Origin: Streptomyces cadmiisoli
GTDB lineage: Bacteria > Actinomycetota > Actinomycetes > Streptomycetales > Streptomycetaceae
Direction of reading: 5' to 3'
NCBI RefSeq assembly: GCF_003261055.1
Contig: NZ_CP030073.1
Location: 2,480,001 to 2,544,000, forward strand
Length of the DNA: 64,000 nucleotides
In this document: one piece after another, positions 1 through 8,948 of the stretch
Numbering within the stretch: the first letter of the stretch is position 1
Layout: each line of letters begins with the position of its first letter
The notes under the pieces: generated by a model
What the model was told of the DNA's origin: nothing
Database searches by the model: none
Seen by the model: only the letters and a program-made list of their open reading frames with translations
Translations under genes and position numbers: made by a program

Positions 1-325
1 GATGCCGGGCGAACCGGGCGCCGAGCAGTTCGCCGTAGTACGGCCAGCCGTACTCGGTGCAGGCCGCCGCGTGCACGCCGACGAAGCCGCCGCCCGCCTC
101 CACGTAGGCGGCGAGCCGCGCGCGGCCGGGCGGTGTCAGCACCTCGCCGCTGGTGGAGAGGAAGACGACGGCGGCGTATCCGTCGAGCGGGACCTCCAGG
201 GCCGCGGGGTCCTCGGTGTGGTCGACCTCGAACCCGGCGAGGCCGCGTACGGCGGCCACCGCGTCCGGTATGGAGTCGTGCCGGTAGTCGGTGGTGCGGG
301 TGTGGACGAGCAGCCGGGATGCCAT
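1..325 (-). CDS. ThuA-like domain protein (partial, 3' end outside window)
   Basis: The reverse strand from the ATG at 323-325 reads an open frame to the window edge (108 codons visible). The start MASRLLVHTRTTDYRHDSI and the later GGGFVGVHAAACTEYGWPYY match ThuA-like proteins, named after trehalose utilisation in rhizobia. They have a class I glutamine amidotransferase-like fold, and many act in sugar metabolism. The catalytic function here is unknown. The C-terminal part lies outside the window, so domain fusions common in this family, such as with carbohydrate-binding modules, cannot be judged. It is divergent from the VOC gene at 503, with about 175 bp between them. Confidence 0.8.
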   Translation of the reverse strand, partial: MASRLLVHTRTTDYRHDSIPDAVAAVRGLAGFEVDHTEDPAALEVPLDGYAAVVFLSTSGEVLTPPGRARLAAYVEAGGGFVGVHAAACTEYGWPYYGELLGARFARH

Positions 326-502
326 GGTGGACGAGCCTAGGCAAATCAGCGGTCGGCACGGAGCCGGATCAGGGCGCCGGCCCGCACCGAGGGGTGCACC
401 ACGGGGAATCCGTCCGCGCCGCGCACGCCGACGGACTGCCGGGCCCCCTCCCGGCGCTGTGCCGTTCCACGGGCGGGACGAGCTTGCGTAGCCTCGGTGA
501 CG

Positions 503-1135
503 ATGAACACGATTCCGGCACACCTCGACCACCTCGTCCTCGCGACGCCCGATCTGGCCGCGACCGTCGCCGACTTCACCCGGCGCACGGGGGTGGAACC
601 GGTACCCGGCGGCACGCACGTGGGTCTCGGCAGCCGCAACCACCTGATCGGTCTGGGCGGCACCGGTTATCTGGAGATCATCGGTCCGGACCCCGACCGG
701 ACCGCGCCCGCCGGACCGCGCCCCTTCGGGATCGACACGTTGCCGCGGGCGCGCACGCTGACCTGGGCGATCAGCCCTCCCGACCTGGACGCGGCCGTCG
801 CGGCGGCCCGCGCGCGGGGATACGACCCCGGCCCGCCGCTCCCGATGAGCCGCCGCACGCCCGACGGCACCCTCCTGACCTGGCGCCTGACGGACGGGGC
901 GGCCGCCCACCCCTCCGGTCTCGTCCCCTTCCTCATCGACTGGGGCGACTCGCCGCATCCCACGGCGTCGGACCTGCCCACCACGCCCCTGCTGTCCTTC
1001 TCGGCCACGGCTCCCGACCCCGACCGGATCCGCCCCCTGCTGCACGCCCTGGACACCGAACTGCCGCTGTCGCGGGGCCCGGTGGGGCTGGCCTTCACGG
1101 TGGACACCCCACGCGGGCCGGTGCGGTTCGGCTGA
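503..1135 (+). CDS. VOC (glyoxalase-like) superfamily protein
   Basis: This 210-residue protein starts MNTIPAHLDHLVLATPDLAA, the classic first strand of a vicinal oxygen chelate fold with an early metal-ligand His. It has HLIGLGGTGYLEIIGPD in the middle and a second repeat around residues 85-200. The layout matches the Glyoxalase-like domain family (PF13468 type), often annotated as VOC protein of unknown substrate. An in-frame GTG at 497 would add two residues. I chose the ATG at 503 because it gives the usual N-terminus. The gene is followed by another VOC gene on the same strand, so the two may be co-transcribed. The substrate cannot be deduced. Confidence 0.82.
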   Translation: MNTIPAHLDHLVLATPDLAATVADFTRRTGVEPVPGGTHVGLGSRNHLIGLGGTGYLEIIGPDPDRTAPAGPRPFGIDTLPRARTLTWAISPPDLDAAVAAARARGYDPGPPLPMSRRTPDGTLLTWRLTDGAAAHPSGLVPFLIDWGDSPHPTASDLPTTPLLSFSATAPDPDRIRPLLHALDTELPLSRGPVGLAFTVDTPRGPVRFG

Positions 1136-1231
1136 GTCGACCGTCCACCCCGGCGCGCCCCGCCGGGGCCGCGGCGCCAGGTGTCCGATTCGTTCAAGAC
1201 TCCGGGCTGCCGGCCGGTCTACGGTCGCCGC

Positions 1232-1636
1232 ATGAGTCCACGATTCGATGCCATCGGCCTGGTCGTCTCCGACATGGCCGCCTCCGTCGCCTTCTACCGC
1301 CGTCTCGGCTTCGCGTTCCCGGACGGGTCCGAGGAGCAGCCGCACGCGGAGGCCGAACTCCCCGGCGGGCAGCGACTGCTGTTCGACACCGAGGAGAGCG
1401 TGCGGTCCTTCCACCCCGGGTGGCGCCCGCCCACCGGCGGTGGCCGCGCCTCGATCGCGCTGCTCTGCGACGGTCCGGGTGAGGTCGACGCGGTGTACGA
1501 GGAGCTGGTGGCCGCCGGCCACCACGGGGAGCTCAAGCCGTGGGACGCCTTCTGGGGCCAGCGGTACGCCGTCCTGCACGACCCGGACGGCAACGGCGTC
1601 GACCTGTTCGCGCCCCTGCCGTCAGCGGGTCAGTAG
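1232..1636 (+). CDS. Small VOC-family protein (single-domain glyoxalase/bleomycin-resistance type)
   Basis: This 134-residue protein begins [20 protein letters not shown], has FYRRLGF at 22-28 and ends with [20 protein letters not shown], the paired beta-alpha-beta-beta-beta signature of VOC proteins. The DPDGN(G)xxxxLF stretch usually carries the final metal-binding acidic residue. Length is normal for a one-domain dimeric VOC protein. A longer in-frame start at 1181 exists, but its extra residues look non-coding. The 3' end overlaps the convergent AraC gene by 15 bp, so both messages may be antisense over their tails. Possible roles are resistance by sequestration or a dioxygenase/isomerase; neither can be chosen. 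Confidence 0.82.
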   Translation: MSPRFDAIGLVVSDMAASVAFYRRLGFAFPDGSEEQPHAEAELPGGQRLLFDTEESVRSFHPGWRPPTGGGRASIALLCDGPGEVDAVYEELVAAGHHGELKPWDAFWGQRYAVLHDPDGNGVDLFAPLPSAGQ

Positions 1637-2302
1637 GTCGCCCGGCGTCGTACCCGCCAAGTCCCGTACGTCCCTGGCCAGATGGGCCTGGTCCGCGAAC
1701 CCGGCGCGGATCGCCGTGTCCGCGAGGGGCACGCCGCTCCGGGCCAGGGCCAGGGCCCGTTGCAGCCGCAGCACACGGGCCAGCGTCTTCGGGCCGTAGC
1801 CGAAGGCGGCGAGCGAGCGGCGGTGCAACCGGCGCACGCCGAGGCCGAGTTCGTCGGCGGTGGCGGCGACCGGGCGGCCCCCGTCCAGGGCCGCGACCAC
1901 ATGCCGCAGCACGGGGTCGGGCGGATCGGCCCCGGCTTCGAGACGCAGCGCCGCGTCCTCCAGGCCGCCCGCGGGATCGGCGGCCGCGTTCACCAGCGCG
2001 GTGAACCGCCGTACCCGTGCGGCCGGCCACAGGTCGGCGAGTTCGACCCGCCGGTCGCGGACCTCGTGGGCGGGCACGCCGAGCAGTGCGGGCGCGGTCC
2101 CCGGGTAGAAGCGGATGCCCGCCCAGGGGCCGTCCGTGCCGGAGGTGACGTGCGCGCGGGTGTCCGGGCCGGCGACGAGCAGTCGTCCCTCGTGCCAGAG
2201 CAGGTCCATGCAGCCGTCCGGCAGCACCCGCCCGGCACCGGACCCGGCCGGCGTGCTCCACACCACCGCGCCGTCCACCCGGGCCGCCCGCTCCGTGTAC
2301 AC
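1622..2302 (-). CDS. AraC-family transcriptional regulator
   Basis: This 226-residue protein has an N-terminal domain with [23 protein letters not shown], typical of AraC regulators annotated with DUF6597 or helix-turn-helix domain. The two helix-turn-helix motifs lie in the C-terminal 100 residues ([20 protein letters not shown], then [19 protein letters not shown]). The second HTH is the conserved part that reads DNA. Its tail overlaps the convergent VOC gene. VOC and AraC genes of this type are often found side by side, so regulation of the VOC genes is plausible but not shown. Confidence 0.88.
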   Translation of the reverse strand: MYTERAARVDGAVVWSTPAGSGAGRVLPDGCMDLLWHEGRLLVAGPDTRAHVTSGTDGPWAGIRFYPGTAPALLGVPAHEVRDRRVELADLWPAARVRRFTALVNAAADPAGGLEDAALRLEAGADPPDPVLRHVVAALDGGRPVAATADELGLGVRRLHRRSLAAFGYGPKTLARVLRLQRALALARSGVPLADTAIRAGFADQAHLARDVRDLAGTTPGDLLTR

Positions 2303-2365
2303 GTACGCCAGGCTACGCCGGGAGCCCGAGTCCCCGGCCCGCCCGGCGACGGTCCGAGGGCCGAA

Positions 2366-3370
2366 CTAGACCCCGGCCGCCCCGACGGTCGGCGTCGTCC
2401 GCCCGGTGCGCGTCCGGTGGTCCTGGGGGCTCACCCCGTACACCCGCTTGAAGGCGTTGGACAGGGCGAAGGCGCTGCCGTAGCCGACCTGGCGGGCGAT
2501 GGCCTCCAGGGTGTCGTCGGTGTCCCGCAGCCGGTCGGCCGTCAGGGCGAGGCGCCAGCCGGTGAGGTAGGCCATCGGGGGTTCGCCGACCAGTTCGGTG
2601 AAGCGGCGGCCCAGCGCGGCCCGGGACACCCCGGCCCGCGCCGCCAGCGAGGCCACGGTCCAGGGGTGGGCGGGGTCGTCCTGGACGAGACGCAGCGCCC
2701 GGCCCACGACCGGGTCGGCCAGGGCCCGGTACCAGGCCGGTGCCTCCGCCTCGGGCCGGGCGAACCAGGCGCGCAGCGCTGCGATGACCAGCAGGTCCAG
2801 CAGCCGGTCCAGGACGACCTCCTGGCCCGGCTCGTCACGCGCGATCTCCTCCATGAGCAGCGGTGTGAGCGGGCAGCGCCACACCTGTGCGGACAGGGTC
2901 AGCAGCGGGGGCAGCGCGTCCAGCAGCCGACCGCTGATCTCGCCCTGCCACAGGTAGGTGCCGATCAGCATCACCGCCGAGCCGTCGGGCCGGTGGCCCC
3001 AGGTGCGCACACCGAGGTCCATGGAACCGTTCAGCGCGGTGCCGTCGGGGTAGCGGCATTCCGCGCCCGGCAGGATCAGGGCCTGCGGCGCCGTACCGGG
3101 GTCGTCGGCGCAGGTGTAGGGGTCGGGGCCGCGCGCGATCGCGAGGTCGCCGGGCCGCAGCCGCACCGGCTCCCCGCTGTCGGGGACGATCCAGGCGTCG
3201 CCGCGCACCGTCAGCATCACCGTCAGCGGCGCCCGGTCCTCCACCCGTACGGCCCACGGCGGGTCGAAGCACGCCCTGATCATGAAGGCGCCCCGCGCGC
3301 GGGGACCGTCCAGCAGGCCCGCGAGGGGGTCCCCCGGGGCGCGCGTGTTCGGGCGTGGGCGCGCGTCCAT
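2366..3370 (-). CDS. AraC-family regulator with cupin ligand domain
   Basis: This 334-residue protein starts MDARPRPNTRAPGDPLAGLL. The open frame continues upstream, but the extension runs through the intergenic region and into the divergent gene, so the ATG at 3368-3370 is preferred. Residues ~1-180 match the cupin-like ligand domain of AraC activators (DRAPLTVMLTVRGDAWIVPD, PGDLAIARGPDPYTCADD). Two HTH motifs follow (WTVASLAARAGVSRAALGRR, then AIARQVGYGSAFALSNAFKR), ending GVSPQDHR. It is divergent from the NmrA-type reductase at 3452 with only 81 bp between starts, the usual arrangement for a local regulator and its target. Confidence 0.9.
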   Translation of the reverse strand: MDARPRPNTRAPGDPLAGLLDGPRARGAFMIRACFDPPWAVRVEDRAPLTVMLTVRGDAWIVPDSGEPVRLRPGDLAIARGPDPYTCADDPGTAPQALILPGAECRYPDGTALNGSMDLGVRTWGHRPDGSAVMLIGTYLWQGEISGRLLDALPPLLTLSAQVWRCPLTPLLMEEIARDEPGQEVVLDRLLDLLVIAALRAWFARPEAEAPAWYRALADPVVGRALRLVQDDPAHPWTVASLAARAGVSRAALGRRFTELVGEPPMAYLTGWRLALTADRLRDTDDTLEAIARQVGYGSAFALSNAFKRVYGVSPQDHRTRTGRTTPTVGAAGV

Positions 3371-3451
3371 GGCGTCAGAGTAGACGCGCGCGCAGGGGAA
3401 TGAGCCGTTCAGCGATGGGCTCCCGGCGGCCCGCGGCAGTTCACTTGAGAC

Positions 3452-4282
3452 ATGACGCGGAAAACGGACATGACAGTGGTGGTGACCGGCGCGTCCGGTC
3501 GTACGGGGAGCCGGGTCGCCTCGGCCGCGCGGGCCGCCGGGCTGACGGTGCGGCCCGCCTCGCGCGCCCAGGGCTTCGACTGGACGGACCGGTCGACATG
3601 GGCGCAGACGCTGCGGGACGCGGACGCCGCCTACCTGGTCCACCCCGGGGACGTGGGCTCCCCGGCCGCCACGCTGGCGGTCGGGCTGCTCGCGCACGAG
3701 GCGGTCTCCCTCGGCGTACGGCGGCTGGTGCTGCTGTCGGCGCGCGGCGAGGAACACGCCCGGCCGACCGAGGAGGCGCTGCGGGAGTCGGGCGCGGACT
3801 GGACGGTGGTGCGGGCCGCGTGGTTCATGCAGAACTTCAGCGAGGGGCCGCTGGTGGACGGGCTGCGCGGCGGTGAGCTGGTGTTTCCCGGTGGTGAGGT
3901 GCGTGAGCCGTTCGTCGACGTGCGGGACGTCGCGGACGTGGTGGTGGGCACCTTGCCGGCGGGCGACCGGTACGCGGGGCAGTCCGTCACCGTCTCGGGG
4001 CCGCGCCTGCTGTCCTTCGGGGAGGCGGTGGCGGAGATCGCGAAGGCGGCGGGCCGCGAGCTGGCCTACCGGCCGGTTTCGGCGCGGGAGTACGGCGCCC
4101 GGCTGGCCGGATTCGGGGTGCCGCCCGAGGAGGTCGAGCTGCTGGTGGACGTCTTCGACACGCTGCTCGACGGACGGAACGCGTATCTCTCGGACGGTGT
4201 GCGGCAGGTACTGGGGCGTGAGCCGCGGGACTTCGCGGAGTTCGCCGCCGAGGCCGCGGCGGCGGGCACGTGGCGGGGGTGA
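3452..4282 (+). CDS. NmrA-like NAD(P)-binding reductase (atypical SDR)
   Basis: This 276-residue protein has the Rossmann glycine motif near the N-terminus (VVVTGASGRTGSRVA; GxxGxxG at about residues 13-19). The NmrA/azoreductase-like body includes LVLLSARGEEH and WTVVRAAWFMQNFSEG. The family covers NmrA regulators, quinone oxidoreductases such as QOR2 and ergot alkaloid-type reductases. The SDR catalytic YxxxK is absent, as expected for atypical members. The start at 3452 (MTRKTDMTV) is used; ATG 3470 would also keep the Rossmann motif. The gene is divergent from an AraC regulator, which probably controls it in response to an unknown ligand. Confidence 0.85.
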   Translation: MTRKTDMTVVVTGASGRTGSRVASAARAAGLTVRPASRAQGFDWTDRSTWAQTLRDADAAYLVHPGDVGSPAATLAVGLLAHEAVSLGVRRLVLLSARGEEHARPTEEALRESGADWTVVRAAWFMQNFSEGPLVDGLRGGELVFPGGEVREPFVDVRDVADVVVGTLPAGDRYAGQSVTVSGPRLLSFGEAVAEIAKAAGRELAYRPVSAREYGARLAGFGVPPEEVELLVDVFDTLLDGRNAYLSDGVRQVLGREPRDFAEFAAEAAAAGTWRG

Positions 4283-4309
4283 ACCCGAGCTGCGGAGACG
4301 CGCGGCGAG

Positions 4310-4364
4310 CGTGAACCACCGCGGCGGCGGACGCCCGGCGGGGCGTGAACCACCGCGGCGGCGG
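4310..4364. repeat. 21-bp direct repeat in a convergent intergenic gap
   Basis: The sequence CGTGAACCACCGCGGCGGCG(G) occurs exactly at 4310-4330 and again at 4344-4364, giving a 34-bp period. A degraded relative (GTGAACCCGAGCTGCGG) sits at 4280-4296. It lies between the convergent NmrA and YihY genes (4283-4432). The gap has no other clear gene. It probably reflects local duplication or slippage, perhaps with hairpin-forming ends. Confidence 0.75.
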
Positions 4365-4432
4365 GTGCGGGCCCGCCGGTCGTCCGGTGCGGGAGGGGCC
4401 CCGGCCCGCGCCCGGCGACGGGCGGGCCGCCC

Positions 4433-5578
4433 TCACCGGTTCGTGGGCGAGTCCTCCCCGCCGCCCCGCTGCGAGTTCTTCACCTGCGCGCGCAGCCGCG
4501 CGGTGAGGTCGTCGGGCGGCAGGAAGCGGGACCAGCGCTCCGGGAACTCGGAGGGCATGTCGGGGTCGTCCGGGTCGGCGGCCTCGCGGGCGGCGGCGGC
4601 ACGGGCGACGTACTCGGCGACCTGCGCCTGGCGCAGCCGCTCGTTGGCCTCACGGGCGGCGGCCGTGGCGGCGGCCGGCCAGACCCGGTCGATCGCGGCG
4701 TTGACGGCGGCCCCGACCAGGACGGCGAACGCGGACACACCGATCCACAGCAGCACCGCGACGGCGGCGGCGAGCGAACCGTAGATCGTCGCCCCCTCCA
4801 CGGTGTTGGTCAGGTAGATCCGCAGCAGGAAGCTGCCGAGCACCCACATGGCGAGCGCCACCAGGGCGCCCGGGACGTCCTCCACCCAGGGCGAGCGCAC
4901 CGGTACCGACACGTGGTACAGCGTCGTCAGGAAGGCGATGGACAGGACCATCACCACGGGCCAGTACAGGACCTGCACGACCGTCGTCGACCACGGCAGG
5001 ATCCGCACGACCGCGTCCGGTCCGGCCACCATCAGCGGCAGCGCGACCGAGCCGATCAGCAGCGCCACCAGGAACAGCAGGAACGCCATCAGCCGGGTCT
5101 TGACGATGCCGCGCACGCCGTCCAGGCCGTACATGACGGTGATGGTGTCGATGAAGACGTTCACGGCGCGGGAGCCCGACCACAGGGCGAACAGGAAGCC
5201 GATGGAGATGACGTCCGGGCGGCCGCCGTTCATCACGTCGTCCAGGATGGGCTGCGCGATCTGCTTCACGCCCTTGTCGGACAGGACCGTGCGCGACGCC
5301 TCCAGGAGGTTGGACTCCAGGCTGGAGATCGTGTCGGTGCCGGTCCAGTCGTCGACGTAGCCGAGCAGGCCGATCAGGCTGAGCAGCAGCGGCGGTACGG
5401 ACAGCAGGGTGAAGAACGCGGCCTCGGCGGCCAGGCCGAGGATGCGGTACTCGATGCAGGAATTGACGGTGTCCTTGAGCAGCAGCCAGGCGGTCCTGCG
5501 TTTGGAGACGTTCCGGTACAGGGCGCGGGCCCGGTGGAGACGGCCGGACGGCTCGAGGGGTTCACTTGCTGACTGCAC
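4433..5578 (-). CDS. YihY/virulence factor BrkB family inner-membrane protein
   Basis: This 381-residue protein starts at the GTG 5576-5578 (VQSASEPLEPSGRLHRARAL). A longer frame upstream overlaps the divergent aidB promoter and gene and is rejected. About six hydrophobic helices are visible, for example ILGLAAEAAFFTLLSVPPLL, FALWSGSRAVNVFIDTITVM, LMAFLLFLVALLIGSVALPL and LLWIGVSAFAVLVGAAVNAA. This is the YihY/BrkB pattern, once mislabelled RNase BN. The charged C-terminal tail (~60 residues) is cytoplasmic or disordered. The function of the family is not settled. It is divergent from the aidB-like gene across 109 bp. Confidence 0.9.
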   Translation of the reverse strand: MQSASEPLEPSGRLHRARALYRNVSKRRTAWLLLKDTVNSCIEYRILGLAAEAAFFTLLSVPPLLLSLIGLLGYVDDWTGTDTISSLESNLLEASRTVLSDKGVKQIAQPILDDVMNGGRPDVISIGFLFALWSGSRAVNVFIDTITVMYGLDGVRGIVKTRLMAFLLFLVALLIGSVALPLMVAGPDAVVRILPWSTTVVQVLYWPVVMVLSIAFLTTLYHVSVPVRSPWVEDVPGALVALAMWVLGSFLLRIYLTNTVEGATIYGSLAAAVAVLLWIGVSAFAVLVGAAVNAAIDRVWPAAATAAAREANERLRQAQVAEYVARAAAAREAADPDDPDMPSEFPERWSRFLPPDDLTARLRAQVKNSQRGGGEDSPTNR

Positions 5579-5687
5579 GACCCAAAGGTATCGGCCGGAC
5601 GGGGGCGGGTTCATCCTGGTGGGACGGTGACCGGGGCACGGTGGCCGTGAGGTGCTCCCACCCCTACCGCGGGGTAGGTTCGCACTC

Positions 5688-7337
5688 ATGGCGCGCAGCA
5701 CCCACACCGTGACCAACCAGCCCCCACCGCTCGTCGGATACGACGTCTTCGGCGCCGACCGCGCCCTGGTGGCCGCCGTCGAACGGCATCTCGATCCCGC
5801 CGTGCGCGACGAGGCGCTGGGCGAGTTGTCGGCGCTCGGGCGGTCCGCCGGCTCGGCGCAGGTGCAGGAGTGGGCGGTGCAGGCCGACCGGAACCCGCCG
5901 ACGCTGCGCACCCACGACCGCTACGGCCACCGGATCGACGAGGTCGAGTTCCATCCGGCCTGGCACCGGCTGCTGGGCAAGGGCGTCTCGGCGGGGCTGA
6001 CCGCGGCCTGGGGCCGGCCCGGCGGGCAGGTGCGGCGGGCCGCCGGGTTCCTGGTGTGGACACAGGTCGACGCGGGCACCTGCTGTCCGCTGTCGATGAC
6101 CCACGCGGCGGTGCCCGCGCTGCGCACGGATCCGGTGCTGGCCGCGGAGTGGGAGCCGCGGCTGACGTCCATGGTCTACGACCGTGATCTGCGGCCGGCC
6201 GAGCAGAAGGCCGGGGCGCTGTTCGGGATGGGCATGACGGAGAAGCAGGGCGGCAGCGACGTGCGGGCCGGCACGACGACGGCGCGGCCGCTGGCCGAGG
6301 ACGGGACGTACGAGCTGACGGGGCACAAGTGGTTCTGCTCGGCGCCGATGTCGGACGGGTTCCTGGTGCTGGCCCAGGCGGCCGGCCCGTCCGGCGAGGG
6401 CGGCCCCACCTGTTTCCTCGTGCCGCGGGTGCTGCCGGACGGCGCGCGCAACGTCTTCCGGCTCCAGCGGCTGAAGGACAAGCTGGGCAACCGGTCCAAC
6501 GCGTCGAGCGAGGTCGAGTTCGACGGGACCTGGGCCCGGCGGGTCGGTGCGGAAGGACGGGGCGTGCGGACCATCATCGAGATGGTCGCGGCGACCCGGC
6601 TCGACTGCGTCCTCGGCTCCGCGGGCCTGATGCGGCAGGCCGTCGCGCAGGCGGTCCACCACTGCGCCCACCGCGCGGCGTTCGGCGGAAAGCTGATCGA
6701 CAAGCCGCTGATGCGCAATGTTCTGGCCGATCTCGCCCTGGAGTCGGAGGCGGCGACCACCCTCGGGCTGCGACTGGCCGCGGCCTGCGACGACGGGAGC
6801 GAGAGCGAGCGCGCGCTGCTGCGGCTGGCGGTGCCGGTGGCCAAGTACTGGGTGACCAAGCGCTGCGCCCCGGTGGCCGTGGAGGCCGCGGAGTGCCTGG
6901 GCGGCAACGGTTACGTGGAGGAGTCGGGCCTGCCCCGGCTGGTGCGCGAGTCACCGCTGAACTCGGTCTGGGAGGGTGCGGGCAACGTCCAGGCGCTGGA
7001 CGTGCTGCGGGCGCTGCACCGCGAGCCGGAGGCGCTGAACGCGTATCTGACGGAGGTCGGCCTCGCGCGCGGCGCCGACCACCGTCTCGACGGGGCGATC
7101 AAGGGCATGCTGACCGAACTGGCCGATCTGGGGGGTGCCGAGGCCCGCGCGCGGCGGCTGGCCGAGCGGCTCGCGCTGGTGCTCCAGGGGTCGCTGCTGG
7201 TGCGGTTCGCGCCACCGGAGGTGGCCGACGCGTTCTGCGCCTCGCGGCTGGGCGGCGACGGCGGCGCCACCTTCGGGACGCTGCCGCCCACCCTGGACCT
7301 GGCGTCCGTGGTGGACCGGGCGCAACCGCTTGCCTGA
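5688..7337 (+). CDS. aidB: AidB-type acyl-CoA dehydrogenase (DNA alkylation response family)
   Basis: This 549-residue protein is longer than the ~380-residue classical acyl-CoA dehydrogenases. It starts MARSTHTVTNQPPPLVGYD, the characteristic AidB N-terminal domain. The dehydrogenase body includes GMGMTEKQGGSDVRAGTT (FAD/substrate loop), YELTGHKWFCSAPMSDGFLV, RLKDKLGNRSNASSEVEF and the C-terminal ECLGGNGYVEESGLPR. E. coli AidB is an FAD protein induced in the adaptive response to alkylation. Streptomycete relatives are often labelled isovaleryl-CoA dehydrogenase. I chose ATG 5688 because it gives the canonical N-terminus; the ORF opens at 5652. A strong hairpin follows about 50 bp after the stop. 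Confidence 0.87.
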   Translation: MARSTHTVTNQPPPLVGYDVFGADRALVAAVERHLDPAVRDEALGELSALGRSAGSAQVQEWAVQADRNPPTLRTHDRYGHRIDEVEFHPAWHRLLGKGVSAGLTAAWGRPGGQVRRAAGFLVWTQVDAGTCCPLSMTHAAVPALRTDPVLAAEWEPRLTSMVYDRDLRPAEQKAGALFGMGMTEKQGGSDVRAGTTTARPLAEDGTYELTGHKWFCSAPMSDGFLVLAQAAGPSGEGGPTCFLVPRVLPDGARNVFRLQRLKDKLGNRSNASSEVEFDGTWARRVGAEGRGVRTIIEMVAATRLDCVLGSAGLMRQAVAQAVHHCAHRAAFGGKLIDKPLMRNVLADLALESEAATTLGLRLAAACDDGSESERALLRLAVPVAKYWVTKRCAPVAVEAAECLGGNGYVEESGLPRLVRESPLNSVWEGAGNVQALDVLRALHREPEALNAYLTEVGLARGADHRLDGAIKGMLTELADLGGAEARARRLAERLALVLQGSLLVRFAPPEVADAFCASRLGGDGGATFGTLPPTLDLASVVDRAQPLA

Positions 7338-7385
7338 CGCTCCCGGCAGCACCGCTCCCGCGATCCGGTGCGGCGGGGATGTCAG

Positions 7386-7421
7386 CAGGGGTGGTGCTGC
7401 GCCGACACGGCACCACCCCTG
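7386..7421 (+). terminator. Hairpin terminator downstream of aidB-like gene
   Basis: The perfect 12-bp arms CAGGGGTGGTGC and GCACCACCCCTG enclose a 12-nt loop, about 50 bp after the aidB-like stop codon. There is no clear T-run, as is usual in Streptomyces terminators. Confidence 0.8.
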
Positions 7422-7500
7422 CCCTCCTGGCCCGTCCAGGCCATGAACGCCGCACGGGCGACGTCGCTCAAGTTTCAAACACCGGGGGTCCGTTCACCAG

Positions 7501-7519
7501 GGTTGCAAGGGGTTGCAAC
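7501..7519. promoter_or_regulatory. Tandem GGTTGCAA boxes upstream of GAF regulator
   Basis: GGTTGCAA occurs at 7501-7508 and again at 7511-7518, exactly 10 bp apart (one helical turn). The second copy extends to the self-complementary GTTGCAAC. It lies 143 bp upstream of the regulator start and may be an operator, perhaps autoregulatory. Confidence 0.4.
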
Positions 7520-7661
7520 TTTCTGGTCTCTGTGACCGGACTGTGCCCCTCCGTCATCGCCGGGCGGCAGTATGGGTCGGGCCATCAGGGTGCGACCGGA
7601 AACCGACCCCCGCGGGGGTTGACAGCCGGTCGTACACCAGGTCGAAACCGGGAGGACCTCA

Positions 7662-8948
7662 GTGATGCGGTCGTCGATCAACGTGACGCAGCTCGCCGCC
7701 GTCGACGCGACGCGGGCGGCCCGGGTGCTCAGCGAGGTGCGCGACGCCGCGCTCGCCGCGCAGCGCGCGGACCTCGCGCCCCGGCCGGTCATCGAGGAGT
7801 CCTGGGGACGCATGCTGCGCGGCGGGGTCGACCCGGACCACGACTTCAGATCCGGGCTGCTGCCCCCGGAGGAGATCCGCCGCCGTCGCGAGGAAACACC
7901 GCTGCGGCATGTGCTGCCGGTGCTCCGGGAGGGGCTCGTGTCGGTCGCGGACGCCGCCCACCACATCATGGTGGTGGCGGACGCCGAGGGCCGGGTGCTG
8001 TGGCGCGAGGGGAGTCCGGCGGTGCTGCGCAAGGCGGACGCGCTGGGGTTCCTGCTCGGCGCCGACTGGCGTGAGGAGGTCGTCGGCACCAACGGGGTGG
8101 GCACCCCGGCGGTGGCCCGGCGGCCCGTGCAGGTGTTCGCCGCCGAGCACTTCGTGCGCTCGCACGCCGCGTGGACGTGCGCCGGCGCGCCGATCACGGA
8201 TCCGCGCGACGGCCGGCTGATCGGCGTGGTGGACGTCAGCGGCCCTCTGGAGACGATGCATCCGGCCACCCTCGCGTGGGTGGACTCGGTGGCCAAACTC
8301 GCCGAGGCACGGCTGCGGGAGCTGCACCTGAACACCCTGGAGCGGCTGCGCGCGGTGGCGGCACCCACGCTCGCCCGGCTGAACGGCCGGGCGCTGGTGG
8401 TGGACCGGGACGGCTGGACCGCCGCGGTGACGGGGATGCCGTACACCGGCCGGATCGCGCTGCCCAAGTCGCCGTCGACGGGCCGCAGGTGGCTGCCGGC
8501 GCTCGGGGTGTGCACGCTGGAGCCGCTGGCCGACGGGTGGCTGCTGCGGGCGGCCGACGAGCCGTCCTCCGGCGGCACCCGGATCGTGCTGGACCTGGGG
8601 CAGCCGCGCCGCCGGTCGGTGAAGGTCTCGGGCAGCGCGGGCTCCTGGACCCATGAACTGAGCCCCCGGCACGGCGAATTGCTGTTCCTGCTGGCCGAGC
8701 ACCGGGCCGGGCGCAGCGCCGCCCAGCTGGCGCAGGACATGTTCGGCGATCCGGCCCGCAGGGTGACGGTGCGTGCCGAACTGTCGCGGGTCCGACGGTA
8801 CCTCGGGGGTTTTCTGGAACACCGGCCGTATCGTTTCTGCGAACAGGCCGAGATCGATGTGGTCCTGCCGGCCGACCCCCGTGACCTGCTGCCGCACTCG
8901 ACCGCGCCCGCGGTGCTCCGGGCCCGCGCGGCGGCGGCCATGCACTGA
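7662..8948 (+). CDS. GAF-domain transcriptional regulator (AcoR-like N-terminus, C-terminal winged helix)
   Basis: This 428-residue protein has VIEESWGRMLRGGVDPDHDF, typical of AcoR/GAF activators, then a GAF domain (~100-230) with IMVVADAEGRVLWREG, EEVVGTNGVGTPAVARRPVQ and GAPITDPRDGRLIGVVDVSG. Unlike AcoR it has no sigma-54 AAA+ domain. The C-terminal part (ELSPRHGELLFLLAEHRAG, then VTVRAELSRVRRYLGG) looks like a winged-helix DNA-binding domain, as in many actinobacterial relatives. The ligand is unknown; relatives often sit beside alcohol or aldehyde dehydrogenases, which are absent here. GTG 7662 and ATG 7665 are both possible starts behind the GGAGG at 7651. Confidence 0.82.
   Translation: MMRSSINVTQLAAVDATRAARVLSEVRDAALAAQRADLAPRPVIEESWGRMLRGGVDPDHDFRSGLLPPEEIRRRREETPLRHVLPVLREGLVSVADAAHHIMVVADAEGRVLWREGSPAVLRKADALGFLLGADWREEVVGTNGVGTPAVARRPVQVFAAEHFVRSHAAWTCAGAPITDPRDGRLIGVVDVSGPLETMHPATLAWVDSVAKLAEARLRELHLNTLERLRAVAAPTLARLNGRALVVDRDGWTAAVTGMPYTGRIALPKSPSTGRRWLPALGVCTLEPLADGWLLRAADEPSSGGTRIVLDLGQPRRRSVKVSGSAGSWTHELSPRHGELLFLLAEHRAGRSAAQLAQDMFGDPARRVTVRAELSRVRRYLGGFLEHRPYRFCEQAEIDVVLPADPRDLLPHSTAPAVLRARAAAAMH

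Larger units (their letters stand above)
7338..7661. other. Intergenic region between aidB-like gene and GAF regulator
   Basis: The region is 324 bp with no supported gene. It holds the aidB terminator hairpin (7386-7421), a GTTTCAAAC palindrome at 7472-7480, a spaced pair of GGTTGCAA boxes (7501-7519), and the GGAGG ribosome binding site of the regulator gene at 7651-7655. Confidence 0.7.

Noticed and set aside
3371..3757. N-terminal extension of the AraC regulator frame (start at 3757)
   Set aside because: It would overlap the divergent NmrA gene and lacks AraC homology; the start at 3370 gives a normal protein.
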